From contig URNQ01000069.1 of NCBI GenBank assembly GCA_900549245.1, forward strand, positions 1-8,147: a DNA stretch of 8,147 nucleotides, written 5' to 3'. This DNA is from an uncultured Collinsella sp. (GTDB lineage Bacteria; Actinomycetota; Coriobacteriia; Coriobacteriales; Coriobacteriaceae). A program made the position numbers and the translations under genes. Shown here in pieces: positions 7,619 to 8,147 of the stretch (the stretch's first letter is position 1; every line of letters starts with the position of its first letter). A model generated the notes under the pieces. That model was not told where the DNA came from, ran no database searches, and saw only the letters and a program-made list of their open reading frames with translations.

Positions 7619-7651
7619 ACGCAGCTCAGCGGCCCCACCTGCGTGTTTTTT
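7619..7651 (+). terminator. Candidate plus-strand terminator with T-tract
   Basis: ACGCAG (7619-7624) and CTGCGT (7639-7644) form a 6-bp stem with a 14-nt loop, followed by G and six Ts (7646-7651). It works only in the plus direction. No plus-strand gene lies before it, so it either ends a transcript running through the palindromic element at 7454-7574 or shields the region from read-through. The long loop makes it a weak terminator. Confidence 0.35.
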
Positions 7652-7703
7652 AGTAAACCTTGGCATACTCGGCGAACGGTATGAAGATGCCGGCCAGAGG
7701 GTA

Positions 7704-7731
7704 TTGCAAACGGTCGCTCCCGTGGTATGTT
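7704..7731 (+). promoter_or_regulatory. Candidate ferredoxin promoter, extended -10
   Basis: TTGCAA (7704-7709) and TATGTT (7726-7731) are 16 nt apart, and TGG directly before the -10 gives the TGn extended -10 form. Transcription would start near 7738, leaving a leader of about 55 nt before the ATG at 7793. This is the best sigma-70-type promoter seen in the window. Usage is inferred. Confidence 0.55.
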
Positions 7732-7745
7732 TTTGCCCGAATCAA

Positions 7746-7773
7746 ACCGACGCGCATCGTCTGTAGCGTCGGT
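7746..7773 (+). promoter_or_regulatory. Hairpin in the ferredoxin 5' leader
   Basis: ACCGACGC (7746-7753) and GCGTCGGT (7766-7773) form a perfect 8-bp stem with a 12-nt loop. It sits about 8 nt after the predicted transcription start and ends just before the AGAGGA ribosome-binding site (7779-7784). It is too small for a known riboswitch class. A 5'-stabilising hairpin that supports high expression is the simplest reading, but that is inference. Confidence 0.5.
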
Positions 7774-7792
7774 CAACAGAGAGGAAACTACC

Positions 7793-7978
7793 ATGGCTCA
7801 TCCCGTAATTGATGCCGACGAGTGCATCGCTTGTGGCGTTTGCGTCGACTCCTGCCCCGCTGGCGTTCTGGAGCTCCAGGACGTCGCCACCGTCGCTGAC
7901 GAGGACTCCTGCGTCGCCTGTGGCGCTTGCCAGGACGCTTGCCCCGCTGGCGCGATCACCGAGATCGTCGAGGAGTAA
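7793..7978 (+). CDS. Small 2[4Fe-4S] ferredoxin
   Basis: A 61-residue soluble low-potential electron carrier of the clostridial 2[4Fe-4S] type. Two CxxCxxCxxxCP motifs are complete: Cys11, 14, 17, 21 followed by Pro22, and Cys40, 43, 46, 50 followed by Pro51, each set supplying three ligands to one cluster and the fourth to the other. The halves are pseudo-repeats (CIACGVCVDSCPAG and CVACGACQDACPAG), as expected for an ancient duplicated fold. The length is close to the 55-60 residues usual for the family. The start is the ATG at 7793, preceded by AGAGGA at 8-nt spacing; the frame stays open upstream to 7727 but that part is promoter and leader. It is monocistronic, with its own promoter and a strong terminator, and divergent from dnaK. 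Its redox partners are not encoded here; in anaerobes such proteins serve pyruvate:ferredoxin oxidoreductase, hydrogenase or Rnf-like enzymes. Confidence 0.95.
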   Translation: MAHPVIDADECIACGVCVDSCPAGVLELQDVATVADEDSCVACGACQDACPAGAITEIVEE

Positions 7979-8017
7979 CAACTCCCGCACTTGCACACTC
8001 AAAAGTACACCGTGCAC

Positions 8018-8060
8018 AAAAAGGAGGCCTCCGCATCGCCGCGGAGGCCTCCTTTTTTGT
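8018..8060 (+). terminator. Strong intrinsic terminator after ferredoxin
   Basis: GGAGGCCTCCGC (8023-8034) and its complement (8041-8052) form a 12-bp GC stem with a 6-nt loop. It is flanked by five As (8018-8022) and six Ts (8053-8058), so it can work in both directions. It lies 40 nt after the ferredoxin stop and is the clearest rho-independent terminator in the window. Confidence 0.9.
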
Positions 8061-8092
8061 ACGGATAACCAATTAGGCACCATCGCAGGTTG

Positions 8093-8147
8093 GGCTTATA
8101 GGACAAAATGTGTGTCCACTTTAGGGGCATCGGCGCAGGTCGATGCC
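8093..8147. repeat. Right copy of the perfect 55-bp terminal inverted repeat
   Basis: Exact reverse complement of positions 1-55, ending at the last base of the window. Just inside it, CATCGCAGGT (8081-8090) resembles CATCGGCGCAGGT within the repeat, which hints at a degenerate extension. The 30 bp between the ferredoxin terminator and this repeat hold nothing else recognisable. Confidence 0.9.

Noticed and set aside
7606..7794. 62-codon minus-strand open frame opposite the ferredoxin leader
   Set aside because: It covers the ferredoxin promoter, leader hairpin and ribosome-binding site on the other strand. The protein is not recognisable.

Overview
The window reads as an 8.1-kb stretch of chromosome from a high-GC Gram-positive bacterium. 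The best guess is a member of the Coriobacteriia such as Collinsella. The reasons are the dnaK-grpE-dnaJ-hspR gene order, which is an actinobacterial heat-shock operon; strongly G/C-biased third codon positions; a very short clostridial-type 2[4Fe-4S] ferredoxin typical of anaerobes; and intergenic palindromic repeats that look like those I associate with this class. The genus call is inference only.

Layout from left to right. Positions 1-55 and 8093-8147 are perfect 55-bp inverted copies of each other, lying exactly at both window ends. A gene for an aconitase-superfamily hydratase (YbhJ-like, 766 residues, minus strand) follows, with a long stem-loop behind it and a candidate promoter plus an 18-bp dyad in front of it. 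A 380-bp gap (2517-2896) holds no convincing gene. It carries a REP-like GTGCC repeat, a ~100-nt structured element with a 19-bp stem, and a hairpin touching the hspR stop. The chaperone operon follows, all on the minus strand and transcribed from right to left: dnaK (7197), grpE (2 nt after dnaK), a hairpin, dnaJ (a zinc-finger-less J-protein), then hspR (MerR-family heat-shock repressor). A 595-bp intergenic region (7198-7792) separates dnaK from a divergent ferredoxin gene. It contains the dnaK leader, a composite palindromic repeat built from four related 16-nt arms, a candidate plus-strand terminator, and the ferredoxin promoter and leader hairpin. The ferredoxin gene ends at a textbook intrinsic terminator.

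How the genes work together: DnaK, GrpE and the J-protein form one Hsp70 folding machine (ATPase, nucleotide-exchange factor, ATPase stimulator). HspR is the expected feedback repressor, with DnaK as likely co-repressor. The hydratase and the ferredoxin have no evident link to the chaperones beyond proximity.

No clearly new multi-gene system is present. The items most worth a second look are the exact 55-bp inverted termini, the four-arm palindromic element at 7454-7574, the structured element after hspR, a strong internal Shine-Dalgarno and start inside grpE, the operator-like dyad before the hydratase, and the absence of a recognisable HAIR or CIRCE operator in front of dnaK although hspR is present.
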